Shown here: in pieces, positions 36,903 through 46,985 of the stretch
Numbering within the stretch: the stretch's first letter is position 1
Layout of the letters: each line of letters opens with the position of its first letter
Translations under genes and position numbers: made by a program
Origin: Cryptomeria japonica
Lineage: Eukaryota > Streptophyta > Pinopsida > Cupressales > Cupressaceae
DNA length: 64,000 bases
Assembly: GCF_030272615.1 (NCBI RefSeq)
Contig: NC_081409.1
Span: 612,059,755 to 612,123,754, forward strand
Direction: 5' to 3'
Notes under the pieces: generated by a model
What the model was told of the DNA's origin: nothing
Seen by the model: only the letters and a program-made list of their open reading frames with translations
Database searches by the model: none

Positions 36903-39566
36903 ATGTCTATTGAAACAAGGTTCCAAGCACCAATGATGCAACAAAGTTTGACATATCAACCGACAATGCAATCACAATTCTATCCAATCCAACAACAAGG
37001 CAATATTGATCAAACTTTTTATGATGAAACAAGTCTCCAAATACAAAAACTAGAGGAGAAACTAGCTCAAGAACAAGAGATTTTGGAACAAAGAGTGAAA
37101 AACATTGTGAAGAATAGATCACAAATGTCCAAAGTGTTTCAAAAATTTCCAGGTCAAAATCCAAAGATTGAGCCAATTGATGTAAGATCTCTTCTGGAAC
37201 GATCAGACATACCAGCTCTCCTCTCCCAAATAGAGATGATGAAACAATTTCAAGAAAGGAGACAACATCAATTTCAACATTATGTGCCTCCACAACAAGA
37301 ACAAGAAGGTGTTTACTATCAATCCGATTTTCAACCAATACAACCAATGGTTCAACCAATTGTCCAACATATGCAACCAACACAACCAATCGTTCAAATT
37401 CAACAATATGTCCAACCAACTATACAATGTCCACAAATAGTTCAACCAATGGTGGAATATCAACAAGTCCAATCAACATATCAATGTCAACAACCACCAC
37501 CAAATATTCAAAAACAAAGGTTGCAACACACACCGAGCCAAGTTTCAAACATGTCAGAACAATTGAACCAAGTCCAATATCAAAACATGACATCAAATCA
37601 AAAACAAGTTCAAATTCCAGGTCCAATCATGTCAAAACCTCGAAAGAAAGGTGGCTTTATTGCAATGCTCTTAAGGAAATTACCAAGTGAGTTTATTGAG
37701 GAAGATCAAGATAATACAATTATGTCTAGCAATGCCTCATCCCCTCGCAAAAAAATTGACTCTCCAATGGCATCTATCCCTACACCTTTAGAAGTTTCAC
37801 AAGAACCGTCTATATTGTCCTCATCAAACAATACACCCAAGGATGCAATTACCCAAGGGCTATCCATAATTGATTGCCAAGATAATCCCATTCATGATGC
37901 ACATCCTTGTCATGTTTCAGAAATACAAGACCCAATGCCACAATGCACTTTATTGCCATTACCTATTTTAGAGGACCCCATTCGAAGTCCCTCTTCCTCA
38001 TGTTCAAGCATTGATTCCTTGTCAGAATCCATCACAAATGTTCAAAGTGCATCCCCTTCGTGCCAAAGCATTGATACCTTGTCAGAATCCTCCATGCATA
38101 TCCAAAGTCCAACCCCATGTCAAGAGGATAATTTAGAGCATGAAGAAACGTGTCTTGAAATAGATCAAGATCAAGATCCCGAAACCTTATCGTCCCATCC
38201 AATTGTTGACCAGGACCCCATATTCCCAGACACTCACGATGATTCCCCTATTCTTGTCCATCCTATCCAAAATCCTATTGACACTCCATTCCTTGAGCAA
38301 GATCAAGATATCCTAGTTCATGAAAAAAATGTCCTTTCAAATCCCATTGACATTCCACTTCCTGAGAAAGATCAAGATATCCTTTCTATCCTTTCTGATG
38401 ATCCCATTAAAAGTCAAGAGCAAAGAAATTTTAAAGAGGAATCCAAGGATCTTCCTCCTTGTCAAGGTCAAAGTATCCTTCCAAATTCATTTCCAACACA
38501 AGACCCTATCATTCCTTTAGATCCTCCACAAGATCCACTTGTTCCTCCATCTCCTCATCCTAATCTAGCATATCCACTCCAAGATTGCATTTCTTTTGAT
38601 GATCCCATTATTCCTCCCATTCCATCTCTTGAAGAGCCTGTCATTGAACCATGTCCACTACATGATCCTAATCCCCCTCATGATCCTAATCCCCCTCATG
38701 ATTCTAACATGTCAGTGCAAGATGTTCATGAACCCTCGACATGCATAATGGGTTCTTCCACTTTGGTGCAATCCAGTCCACTTCAAGATCTCATTATTTC
38801 TCTCATACCATATCCACCTCATAATGGACTCGCGTCTTCTTCCCAAAGAAAAGAGTATCCTACAAGTCAAGATATTCATAAAGGCAAAGGAGTAGACCTT
38901 CATGAGAAAGAACCCCTTCATATCAAAGAACATACTAATGGTCATGGCTACAGAGCTCACACTCAGGGCGTTGGTATCCCTTCAAAGTCAAAATCCAAAT
39001 GTCCACCTTCCCCATCATCGCTTCCATCCATTCTAGGTCCTTATATCCCTCCATCTCCTATGCAACATCAACAAAGGCACACATCTTGGAAAACCTTCCA
39101 TCCATCCCACATGCCTCCATATCATTCCCATCCACACCGACATTCATTCCCTCTTCCAAGCAATTTGGATGCCAAGCATAAAAGTCATAAGTCTAAAAAT
39201 CCACATGTATTCAAAGATCAACATGTCCAATATAATCGACATGTCAAAACAAAGAAAAATATGATCTATAAAGAAATAGAAATATCCAAAAGGCCACAAA
39301 GGCCCACTGAGAAAAATCAAAAAAAAAAGTCAACATATATATATGGGTTCCTAAATCCCTTGTGCAAGCAATGCACTCCAAGGAACCACAAAAGCATGAA
39401 AAATCAAAAACCATGTGGATCCCTAAGCAGCTCCTTGAAGCGCAAAAGCCTAAAGAAACATCCAACTTGGCATCCAAAGTTGCTACTCCTCCATCCAAAC
39501 ATTCCAGGTCTATTCCTCCATCACCTTCTTCATCCATTTTGGGCCCTTATGTCCCAAAATCCATAG
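36903..39566 (+). CDS. Long sense ORF of C, unrecognised Q/P/S-rich protein
   Basis: The first ATG gives 887 codons; the frame is open slightly upstream. I do not recognise the family. Residues 1-250 are Gln- and Pro-rich, with a likely coiled coil at about 45-70 (LQIQKLEEKLAQEQEILEQR). A conserved-looking basic/hydrophobic block KPRKKGGFIAMLLRKLPSEF follows at about 250-270. Residues 275-650 are acidic, rich in Pro, Ser and repeated DPI/QDP words, with a doubled SSIDSLSES/QSIDTLSES unit at about 360-390. The C-terminal part is His-, Pro- and Lys-rich. There is no zinc knuckle and no enzyme motif. At the TA run 39336-39345 the frame probably slipped: the other frame continues to 39757 with better-looking sequence (TYIWVPKSLVQ, TMWIPKQLLEAQ). 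It may be a gag substitute or structural protein. Its length without stops in a decayed region argues for recent function. Confidence 0.6.
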   Translation: MSIETRFQAPMMQQSLTYQPTMQSQFYPIQQQGNIDQTFYDETSLQIQKLEEKLAQEQEILEQRVKNIVKNRSQMSKVFQKFPGQNPKIEPIDVRSLLERSDIPALLSQIEMMKQFQERRQHQFQHYVPPQQEQEGVYYQSDFQPIQPMVQPIVQHMQPTQPIVQIQQYVQPTIQCPQIVQPMVEYQQVQSTYQCQQPPPNIQKQRLQHTPSQVSNMSEQLNQVQYQNMTSNQKQVQIPGPIMSKPRKKGGFIAMLLRKLPSEFIEEDQDNTIMSSNASSPRKKIDSPMASIPTPLEVSQEPSILSSSNNTPKDAITQGLSIIDCQDNPIHDAHPCHVSEIQDPMPQCTLLPLPILEDPIRSPSSSCSSIDSLSESITNVQSASPSCQSIDTLSESSMHIQSPTPCQEDNLEHEETCLEIDQDQDPETLSSHPIVDQDPIFPDTHDDSPILVHPIQNPIDTPFLEQDQDILVHEKNVLSNPIDIPLPEKDQDILSILSDDPIKSQEQRNFKEESKDLPPCQGQSILPNSFPTQDPIIPLDPPQDPLVPPSPHPNLAYPLQDCISFDDPIIPPIPSLEEPVIEPCPLHDPNPPHDPNPPHDSNMSVQDVHEPSTCIMGSSTLVQSSPLQDLIISLIPYPPHNGLASSSQRKEYPTSQDIHKGKGVDLHEKEPLHIKEHTNGHGYRAHTQGVGIPSKSKSKCPPSPSSLPSILGPYIPPSPMQHQQRHTSWKTFHPSHMPPYHSHPHRHSFPLPSNLDAKHKSHKSKNPHVFKDQHVQYNRHVKTKKNMIYKEIEISKRPQRPTEKNQKKKSTYIYGFLNPLCKQCTPRNHKSMKNQKPCGSLSSSLKRKSLKKHPTWHPKLLLLHPNIPGLFLHHLLHPFWALMSQNP

Positions 39567-39757
39567 CCTTTCCTCCGTCAAAATCTTTGTATCCAAAACC
39601 CACTTTTCCTCCATCAGTCCATCACCCCTCAAGGTGTGTGCCAATGTTGATCTTGCCAACATTTCCATCCACTGAAGCCCAATTCTTCCAATACCCTATC
39701 CATTATCCAATGCATATTTTCCATCCTTCCATCCCTTTGATCCCATCCTTTGCATAA
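39337..39757 (+). pseudogene. Probable continuation of C sense ORF after a TA slip
   Basis: The frame of 39362-39757 reads WVPKSLVQAMHSKEPQ and then SILGPYVPKS, which echoes SILGPYIPPS earlier in the main frame. Two extra bases in the TATATATA run just upstream would explain the switch. If so, the undamaged protein ended at 39757, at about 950 residues. Confidence 0.55.
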
Positions 39758-39974
39758 ATCCTTGCCTTAGTTCCATCTCATTTTCCATGTCCTTATCCTA
39801 CCAACGTCTTTGAGCATACTTTTAAAAGGTCATGGTCCATTTTTTTTTCAAGGCTACTATCCAAACAAAAAGATGATTGAGTCCTTCTTCCATCCCCTAT
39901 CATGTGTCCATCTTCTTCTGAAAAAATCAAAAAAAAAAAAGACAAAAGAAAAAAAAAAGTAAAGAAAAATAATC

Positions 39975-40055
39975 CGTCCACTGGTGAAAACCTGACAAAC
40001 AGGCGCCTTGGGCAAGTACCATGATGAAAACCTGGGAAACAGGCGTCATGCGTAA
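39975..40055. repeat. Direct repeat with CCTG...CAGG palindromes
   Basis: GAAAACCTGACAAACAGGCG and GAAAACCTGGGAAACAGGCG lie about 45 bases apart. Each holds CCTG and CAGG arms that can pair. Confidence 0.75.
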
Positions 40056-40664
40056 TCTATGAACTTCTTGCACACCACACTTGGGGGGCAGGTTTCGTCC
40101 TTCATGTCATATTCCTCCATTGTCCTATCATCCCTTATGTCCATTTTCCCTTTCCACCTTTGATCTTGACAAGGCTAAGGATCTTCATGAGCATCATGCA
40201 TCTTGTTTGCAGCTTTTAGTCTATCATAGCTTTTGGTCATTTATCCATTTGCTTATTATAACCTTTCATCCATATTCCCTGTCTTATCGCAACTTTCTGC
40301 CACTATCCCTTAGCCTATCCCGACCTTCAGTCCATGTCCCTTATCCATTCTTGGTCTTGCTTATCCTATCCATATCTTATCACTATCCATACACTCTTTT
40401 TCATTCCTTGATCTTCATTTGACATAAGGACGCAAAATTTAATCATGGTTTCCAAAACCTCTTGACATGTCCCTCATGCCATGTTCCTGCTTTACATTGT
40501 CATATCCAGTCTCTTGTCCCATCACGCAATAGCCCTTGAAAATTGCATCCGTATTGTCTCCATAATAAAAGGCCTTTGTCTTCCCTCTATCCACCATCAT
40601 TTCAGCAAGCCTATTTATTCACCTGTCATATTCCTTGCCTTGCTAGACACTGGGGGCAAAATCA

Positions 40665-40915
40665 TAAAAATCAAATAATGTCCTGAAAAAAATTCAAAAA
40701 AAAAAAAAATTGAAAAATGTCTTGAACAAAATCATAAAAATTGAAAAATGTCCTGAAAAAATCTTCCAAAAACATTTAAAAATGTCCTGAAAAAATTCAA
40801 ACAAAAAAATTGAATAATGTCCTGAAAAAAGTCTTAAAAATTGAAAAATGTCCTGAAACACATCCATAAAAAGTCATATAAAGTCCTGAAAAAAATGAAC
40901 AACAAAAAAAATTGT
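40665..40915. repeat. A-rich minisatellite, AATGTCCTGAAAAAA units
   Basis: About seven degenerate units of 25-45 bp with the core AAAAATGTCCTGAAAAAA separated by A-runs and TTGAAAAA or TCATAAAAA spacers. Confidence 0.8.
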
Positions 40916-42008
40916 AAAACTCCAAATCCAAAAAACAAACATTTTGCAATAACATTATTCCTTTTGTGCATAAGACAAATCGCTGAGCATACATCCAACG
41001 ACAATCAATCCAACACTGCGCTTTAATAAAATCATGCATGAACAAATGAACTTTTTCAATTAAAACCAAACATTCAACCTGATCAAAATTGTCATCTCAA
41101 TCGAATATCAGTATCCAAATCATTTGTCCTTGTTCCTACTATCATGGGTCTTATACAGGGTGTGGTATACTCGAAACCAGACTGTGTCCTGTCTTAGACG
41201 GGGTATCACATTTCCTAAAACCAGATAGCATGATCATCCTATCAGCACTTTCAACTTTTGACAATGAAGATCAAGATGTTTGTCTGATTTGCTTGAATTT
41301 GTGAGTCTTATCTTTTTATTGATTTATCTTTGGCTTCGATCATGTTCCTATGTTGCTCAATGATGTCACTGAGTGATTTAGAGTGACCGGGATGGCTCAT
41401 GGTCTTTTTCTTTTTCGATTGTGATTGTTGTTTGTCTGTGATGTGTCTGTCTTTTGCAAAAAGGGTTGCATTTCAGCTCTGGCCTTCAATGCCATGATGC
41501 TACGCATCCATTTTGCTACATAAAAATAAAGGTTCTCACCTACAAAGTGCATTACTGAAAGCAAGTTTTTCTTCGTCTCTAACTCTCCCCTGTCTCATTT
41601 CTTCTTCCTAACATTTCTTCCGTTAGTCCGGATAGTCAGTTCGGTCTAGTGCTTCGATATCCAAACACATATACTGCATCCTGCATCCATTTGGTTAGTA
41701 CATTTGCGTTCCATCACATATTACATCAAGCATTTTATCCACTTCATTTCAAAAATACATCAAAAAATACATAAAAAGACATCCATACATGTTCATAAAC
41801 AAGTACATAAGTCATCCATACATAGAAAAATAACTACGAATCATAACACATTACATCCCATCATATCGATGCATTTCATATCACATATCATAATAATATC
41901 GGCGTACAAAATTGGACTGTCTGTCCTAACTATGGCCTGCAGGCTAACTACAAAATGTCAAACTACATAATGTCCACTGTGTGTCATAAGGAGTACGTGC
42001 CTCTGTCA

Positions 42009-43886
42009 CTAGGTGCTCCCTCTATCCTCCTCATCCCTGCCATGTCTCACGGATGATGTCCCTCCTGGTCCTGGCTGTGGTGGTCTCATAGGTCCACTCA
42101 CCCCCATGCTGCTCAATGACCTCCGAGAGCGTGACTTGCTCTCTGTCCTCGATCGTGCCCGATATGAAGGTGCTCTCCACTCTGGTGGTACTGCACTCTA
42201 ATATAGTGTCCTCCAATACAGTCTCTCTTCTCCGGTCTCTACCAGCATCTGTGCCATCTCCCATGCACTGGCATCCCTAATCGACCCAATGAACTCAGTG
42301 ACTCTCTGTCCCTCTCGCTGTGCCTGAGCTATGGCTGTATCTCGAGCTACTATGAGTCTGGCTATCTCCGCTCTGAACTGCTCATGCTCCCTCTCCAATG
42401 TCACAATATAGTCCTGCTGACTTGCTATGGTAGCCCTGCACATCTCCACCTCCTCTGTCCTAGCTATCTCCGGCTCTAGAGGAATGTCCTGCAATGTCTC
42501 CTGATCCACTGAGTCTGGCTCCTCCTCATCCTCCCCTCCACCATCTTCATCATCTCCCCCATCCTCGTCATCCTCATCATCCTCATCACCATCATCTCCC
42601 CCATCCTCGGTATCCTCATCATCCTCATCACCATCCTCTCCCCCGTCTCCATCATCCTCATCCTCCTCATCCTCATCATCTCCCTCCTCTCCTGTGAGTG
42701 GGAAGTCCTCCTGTCTCCTCGGTACTGGAATATCAGGATCAGTCAAAGGCACTGGCCGTCGCTGTGCGAACCATGTCTCATACTCCTCTGTAGTCCCAGC
42801 ATCCACCACATCTGACCACCACTCCCACTGTCTCTGTTGTAGCTGTGCAAAGTTGGCATATGCTATATGTGGCTGAATCATACTCCCCCACTGACTCGTC
42901 TCTCGGTGAGATCGGGCGAAGTGTGTAGTCCTCCTAGGTACATCCTGTCGCTCTCCAAACTGTCGTCTGACCCTCTCTGGCAGTTACAACTCAATCACTC
43001 TCTGGCGATTCACTGGTTGCCCAATCAGGTACCTCTCCTGTCTGTAGTATGGTAGCTCATCATGATCATCTGACCATCCGGGGCAATCTCGATATGGCCT
43101 CCATATGAACTCTCTCAGTCTGTCCAGCTCATGTCGCCAGTACAATATATATCCAAATGGACCTTGTCTTAGTGCTCCACCATAGCTATACACATATGGT
43201 CGGTGTGGTACAATCTGTCTATCTGTAATCGGTCGACATATGGCAATATGCTCAAATGCCCATACCTGAAGCAATGTAACTCCACAGGTCAATGTCTGCA
43301 CTCCCTGATACGCTATCTGATGCAGCTGAAAATAGAGCATCGCCAGCACACATGGTCCCCATGCATACACTGTCCCCTCTGTCACCATCCGCTCTAGCAC
43401 TCTTCCCCATCCAATAGGGAATCCATGTCCTCGTCTATCTCCTGCTAGAAGACATGCTATCACAACTGCTATCACCACATATCGTCGGTCATACTCGGCA
43501 GCCATAGTCTCCCAGCGAATCTTGCTCTCGACAATGTCCAGATCATCTGCGTCACACTCAAACAGTCTGCATAATGCATCTCTCCCTATCACTGGGTCGT
43601 ACTCTATCATCTCCCCATGTATCAGAATGCGGAGGATGCGCCATACATCCTCTAGAGTCACTGTCGCCTCGCCAGTCGCCAAATGGAATGAGGAAGTCTC
43701 CGAATGCCATCGCTCTGCCAATGCGGTAAGCAATCCTATGTTTTCCCTAATCTCGGGCATGTATGTGATGTAATATATCCCCAGTCCTGCTAGTGTGTCT
43801 CTCTCTATGCTCCTGAGTCTATGCCATAGCATGAAACAGTCTGGTCGATTCTCTCGCGTGATCAACGGATACTGTCGACTCTGCAT
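42009..43886 (-). pseudogene. Antisense PMD-like gene of C (plant mobile domain, acidic tail)
   Basis: On the strand opposite to C's own transcript. ATG at 43884-43886; the frame runs 626 codons to TAG at 42009-42011 with two in-frame stops only: TAA at 42984-42986 and TAG at 42198-42200. Residues 1-300 (TGEATVTLEDVWRILRI, EMIEYDPVIGRD, YFQLHQIAYQG, WAFEHIAICRP) look like the plant mobile domain found in MAIN/MAIL1-type proteins and in some plant transposable elements; this is by recognition, without a search. After the first stop the frame goes on with RVRRQFGERQDVP, which fits the end of that domain. Then come about 70 residues almost purely Asp/Glu/Gly (42490-42690), a predicted coiled coil (TIASQQDYIVTLEREHEQF) and, after the second stop, an Arg/Ser-rich tail. 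One-base changes could explain both stops. Codon use is much more GC-rich than its surroundings, which suggests capture from elsewhere or selection. Confidence 0.75.
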
Positions 43887-44060
43887 CACAATCAGGGCAT
43901 CATTTTGTTAGTTTTAGGGTTTGCTCCTACGGGTTGTATTTCCTCATTTTCATGTCCAATCAGGGTGTTTTTCATCTACATTGGCCTATCCCACCCTTGT
44001 CCCCCCTTTTCAAGTCATTTGCATGCAATTTTGAGTTAAAATTGGGTCATTTATGCACAC

Positions 44061-44172
44061 TTGCGCCTGTGTCTTGTAACCTGCGCTTGTGTCAGATGAC
44101 CTGCGCTTGTGTCTTCCTACACAAGCACAGAACTCCCTACAAAAGCGCAGAACTAGATGACACAAGCGTAGG
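44061..44172. promoter_or_regulatory. Inverted-repeat array upstream of the antisense PMD gene
   Basis: Three forward copies (TTGCGCCTGTGTC 44061, CTGCGCTTGTGTC 44081 and 44101) are followed by three inverted copies (ACACAAGCACAG 44119, ACAAAAGCGCAG 44139, GACACAAGCGTAG 44158), spaced by about 20 bases. Together they can fold into a long stem or serve as repeated binding sites. The array lies 175-290 bases upstream of the PMD ATG. The role is inference. Confidence 0.7.
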
Positions 44173-44691
44173 AGTCCATTTTTGTATCCCCTGTGGGCCC
44201 CGCAATGTCCCGTAAGCCATCAAAATTCATGAAATTCAAAACATGGGTTTTCGAGATACATATCGCTGCTCCTACATCGTCCGGTCATCTGAATGTGCGT
44301 ACACGTTCTCCAAGGTGATCTGCCACTGGAATGTTCGCCATCTATCTGCAAGTGTCTTTGTCCAGAGCAACAAATCCTCCTCTTTAGCTAGTGCAAATGA
44401 GCAATTTTCACTCTCTTGGTCTCATTTATAGCTCTTTGTCATTGCATAGATGGACGTGCATCCTCTCCATCTTATGTTGGTCGCTGTCTTGTACACCTTA
44501 AATTGCTTGTCCTTCTTGCATCCGATCTCCGATTATCAGTCTGTTCGATCCTATCATTTTTTATCGATCAATTGGCCTCTTTTCTGCATGTTTCCGGCCA
44601 ATTCCTCGAGGGGGCATGCATATGTCATTATCATTGTCTGGGGCATTTTCATTATTGTTCTTTGAAACAATGCTTAAAATCTCATTGTCTC

Positions 44692-44705
44692 AAAGAGGGG
44701 CAAAA
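44692..44705 (+). other. Polypurine tract of C
   Basis: AAAGAGGGGCAAAA directly precedes the TGTAGACACC start of the 3' LTR, so plus-strand DNA priming would occur here. Confidence 0.78.
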
Positions 44706-46318
44706 TGTAGACACCCAAAAATGGTCAACGCTTGCGAGGTCATACTTTAACATTTGCGCATTGCCTCATTTTAGGTTTTTGCATCGCATTAACATTTCTC
44801 CTATGTCACGCATTTGGTCTTTATCATTTGTGAACATCGAGTCATTCTTCTACATTCTTCAATCATCTCGTCCTCAAATTTGGTCATGTCGACAACATTA
44901 TCCAGTCATGATTTTGATCGATTTTATCTTGTTGCATCAATGAGCATGCTTATTTGTCATCATTTTGGACATTGTCAATCCTAGTTTAGGGTTTTGTCCT
45001 CTTATCAATTTTATCATCAATCTCATCATTTTGGACATCGTCAATCCTAATTAGGGTTTTGTCCTCTTATCAATCCTGTCAATCTTGCGATCGATTTGTC
45101 ATTGATCGTTGTCCTCTTATCAATCTTGTCGATTTATCATCAATCCTTCAATCTTGTCATCATGCGATCGATTTGTCATTGTTCAATCGTTGTCATGTTT
45201 AATTTTGTCATTTGACGATCGATTTGTCATCGATCGTGGTCATTTTCAATCTTGTCATTTTGCGACCGATTTGTCATCGATCGTTGTCTGTCTCAATTAT
45301 GTCAATTTGGATCAGTTTGTCATTGTTCCTCGTCAATTGGCACATTTCTCAATCGCATTGGTCATTTATCAATTCAAAATCATGACATTAGTTATCTTCA
45401 ATCAAGACCTAATTGTCATTTTTGCACTTCTAATTCGTCTTCTAGGGTTTTATGATTTATTCATTTAACCTAATTTGCCATTTCTTCTTCTAGGATTACT
45501 AAATTATTTATTAATCCTAAGTCTTCTCATTACAATTAAATCTTCTTCTAGGATTACTAAATTATTTATTAATCCTAAGTCTTCTCATTACAATTAAATC
45601 TTTATTTAATTGGCTAATTATTCCTCTTTGTGAATTAATTAATAAATGAAAAATTATTAATTAATTTACCTAATTTCTAATTTCATTATTTCCTAATTCC
45701 TAATTTCCACCTATTTTCTAATTTCCTAATTGCAATTCCACCTAATTAAATTGTCTTTAGTGCTCCCTATTTTTGTGCTTCATGCGTCATACTCTTGACA
45801 TAGCAATTTGTCATAGAATTTGTCTTGACATAGCAATTTGTCATAGAATTTGTCATAAAATTGTCATAAATCTTTGCATAGCAACATGTCATAACTTTTT
45901 CTATTCTTGATTTGAATTTCTATTCGAATCACTATCATGCTAATTTGTTCATTTCTCCAATTTCTCTATAAATTGGATGATTTTCAATCAAAGCTAATCC
46001 CGAATCCTTAATCAAACTATCGAACTTACGCTTCTAGTACTCTTGAGCTTTTCATCAATCTTGCTTTCAATTGTATGTGCACTTGTAGGTGAGATCCACA
46101 AATCCATTGAAGAGGAAAGAAGAACAATGGAGCCACATGGAAGGAGCATTCAATTCTGCATTTGGTTTGCATAATCTTTCATTTTGAATGCTTTGTTTTC
46201 ATATCTCTATTGAGTGTGCTTAGGATTAGGTTCATTTGCAATGAGTGCTCTCATGATTGAGTTATCATGTCTAGTGTTTTGATCTACTTTTTTGATGATT
46301 CCTATTTCCTATGCTATA
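44706..46318 (+). mobile_element. Right (3') LTR of C
   Basis: Almost identical to 33053-34665 over its whole length, with roughly ten differences by eye, mostly C/T or G/A. Its last bases read CTATA instead of CTACA and merge into the TA-rich target. A TATA box lies at 45967-45973. Confidence 0.93.
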
Positions 46319-46639
46319 TATATATATATATTCATTAAACACATATATATTTATATATGTGGTATTTATTTCCTAAACAAACATTATTATAAAAATACCC
46401 CATGTGCCTTAACTAAAATATTATAAAATTACCCCCCCACCCACAAACCTATTTTTCTCTTCCATCTCATTGTCTTGCCCTAACCCTATTTTTGGGCTAG
46501 GGCTTAACTATGATATTCTTTTTTTTTATGTGTGTGTGGGGTGTGTGTATGTGTGTGTGTGTTTTTGTAGGGCAAGGGAGGCGGTGGCCATGGTTATCGG
46601 TGGCGGCCATGGAGAGAAGAGCGGAGGAGGGTTAAATGG

Positions 46640-46885
46640 GTGTCGGGCGGGGGGCATCCCTGGATGCCACTGTGTTTCCCCACAGTGGTGGTTGGGCGTT
46701 GCCCACTATGGGTAAACATAGTTTTGGTCGGGTGCCTTTCCACTGTGGTTACCCATAGTGGGAGGCCCCGTGCCGACCACTGTGGTTGCCCACAATGGCG
46801 GCCCCCATGCCATCCACTGTGGGTAGCCACAGTGGCAGCCTGAGCCACACCGACCACTATGTTCTTACACAGTGGTTCGGCCTTC
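46640..46885. repeat. Hairpin-unit array in right LTR of A, 6 units
   Basis: Counterpart of 12340-12495, but with six units of the CCACTGTGG ... CCACAGTGG type, among them CCACTGTGGTTGCCCACAATGG and CCACTATGTTCTTACACAGTGG, which have no match in the left LTR. Confidence 0.8.
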
Positions 46886-46932
46886 CCTGAAACCCTCGAT
46901 ATTTTTTTTTTAAACATATTTAAAATACAAAT

Positions 46933-46934
<2 letters not shown>

Positions 46935-46982
<48 letters not shown>
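46935..46982. repeat. (TA)n microsatellite
   Basis: About 24 TA units in the right LTR of A, matching the impure run at 12557-12655. Confidence 0.95.

Positions 46983-46985
<3 letters not shown>

Larger units (their letters stand above)
39758..42008. other. Region between the two genes of C, no gene recognised
   Basis: Low-complexity DNA. It holds a pair of direct repeats (39975-40055), a pyrimidine-rich stretch with short chance ORFs (40081-40680), an A-rich minisatellite (40665-40915) and AT-rich DNA. The two genes of C converge on this segment. Confidence 0.6.

Noticed and set aside
36907-37419. Minus-strand ORF of 170 codons
   Set aside because: Shadow of the low-complexity sense ORF of C; Val/Leu/Asp-rich by mirror translation of Gln/Asn codons.
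42494-42697. Plus-strand His/Pro-rich ORF
   Set aside because: Mirror frame of the Asp/Glu-rich stretch of the antisense PMD gene.
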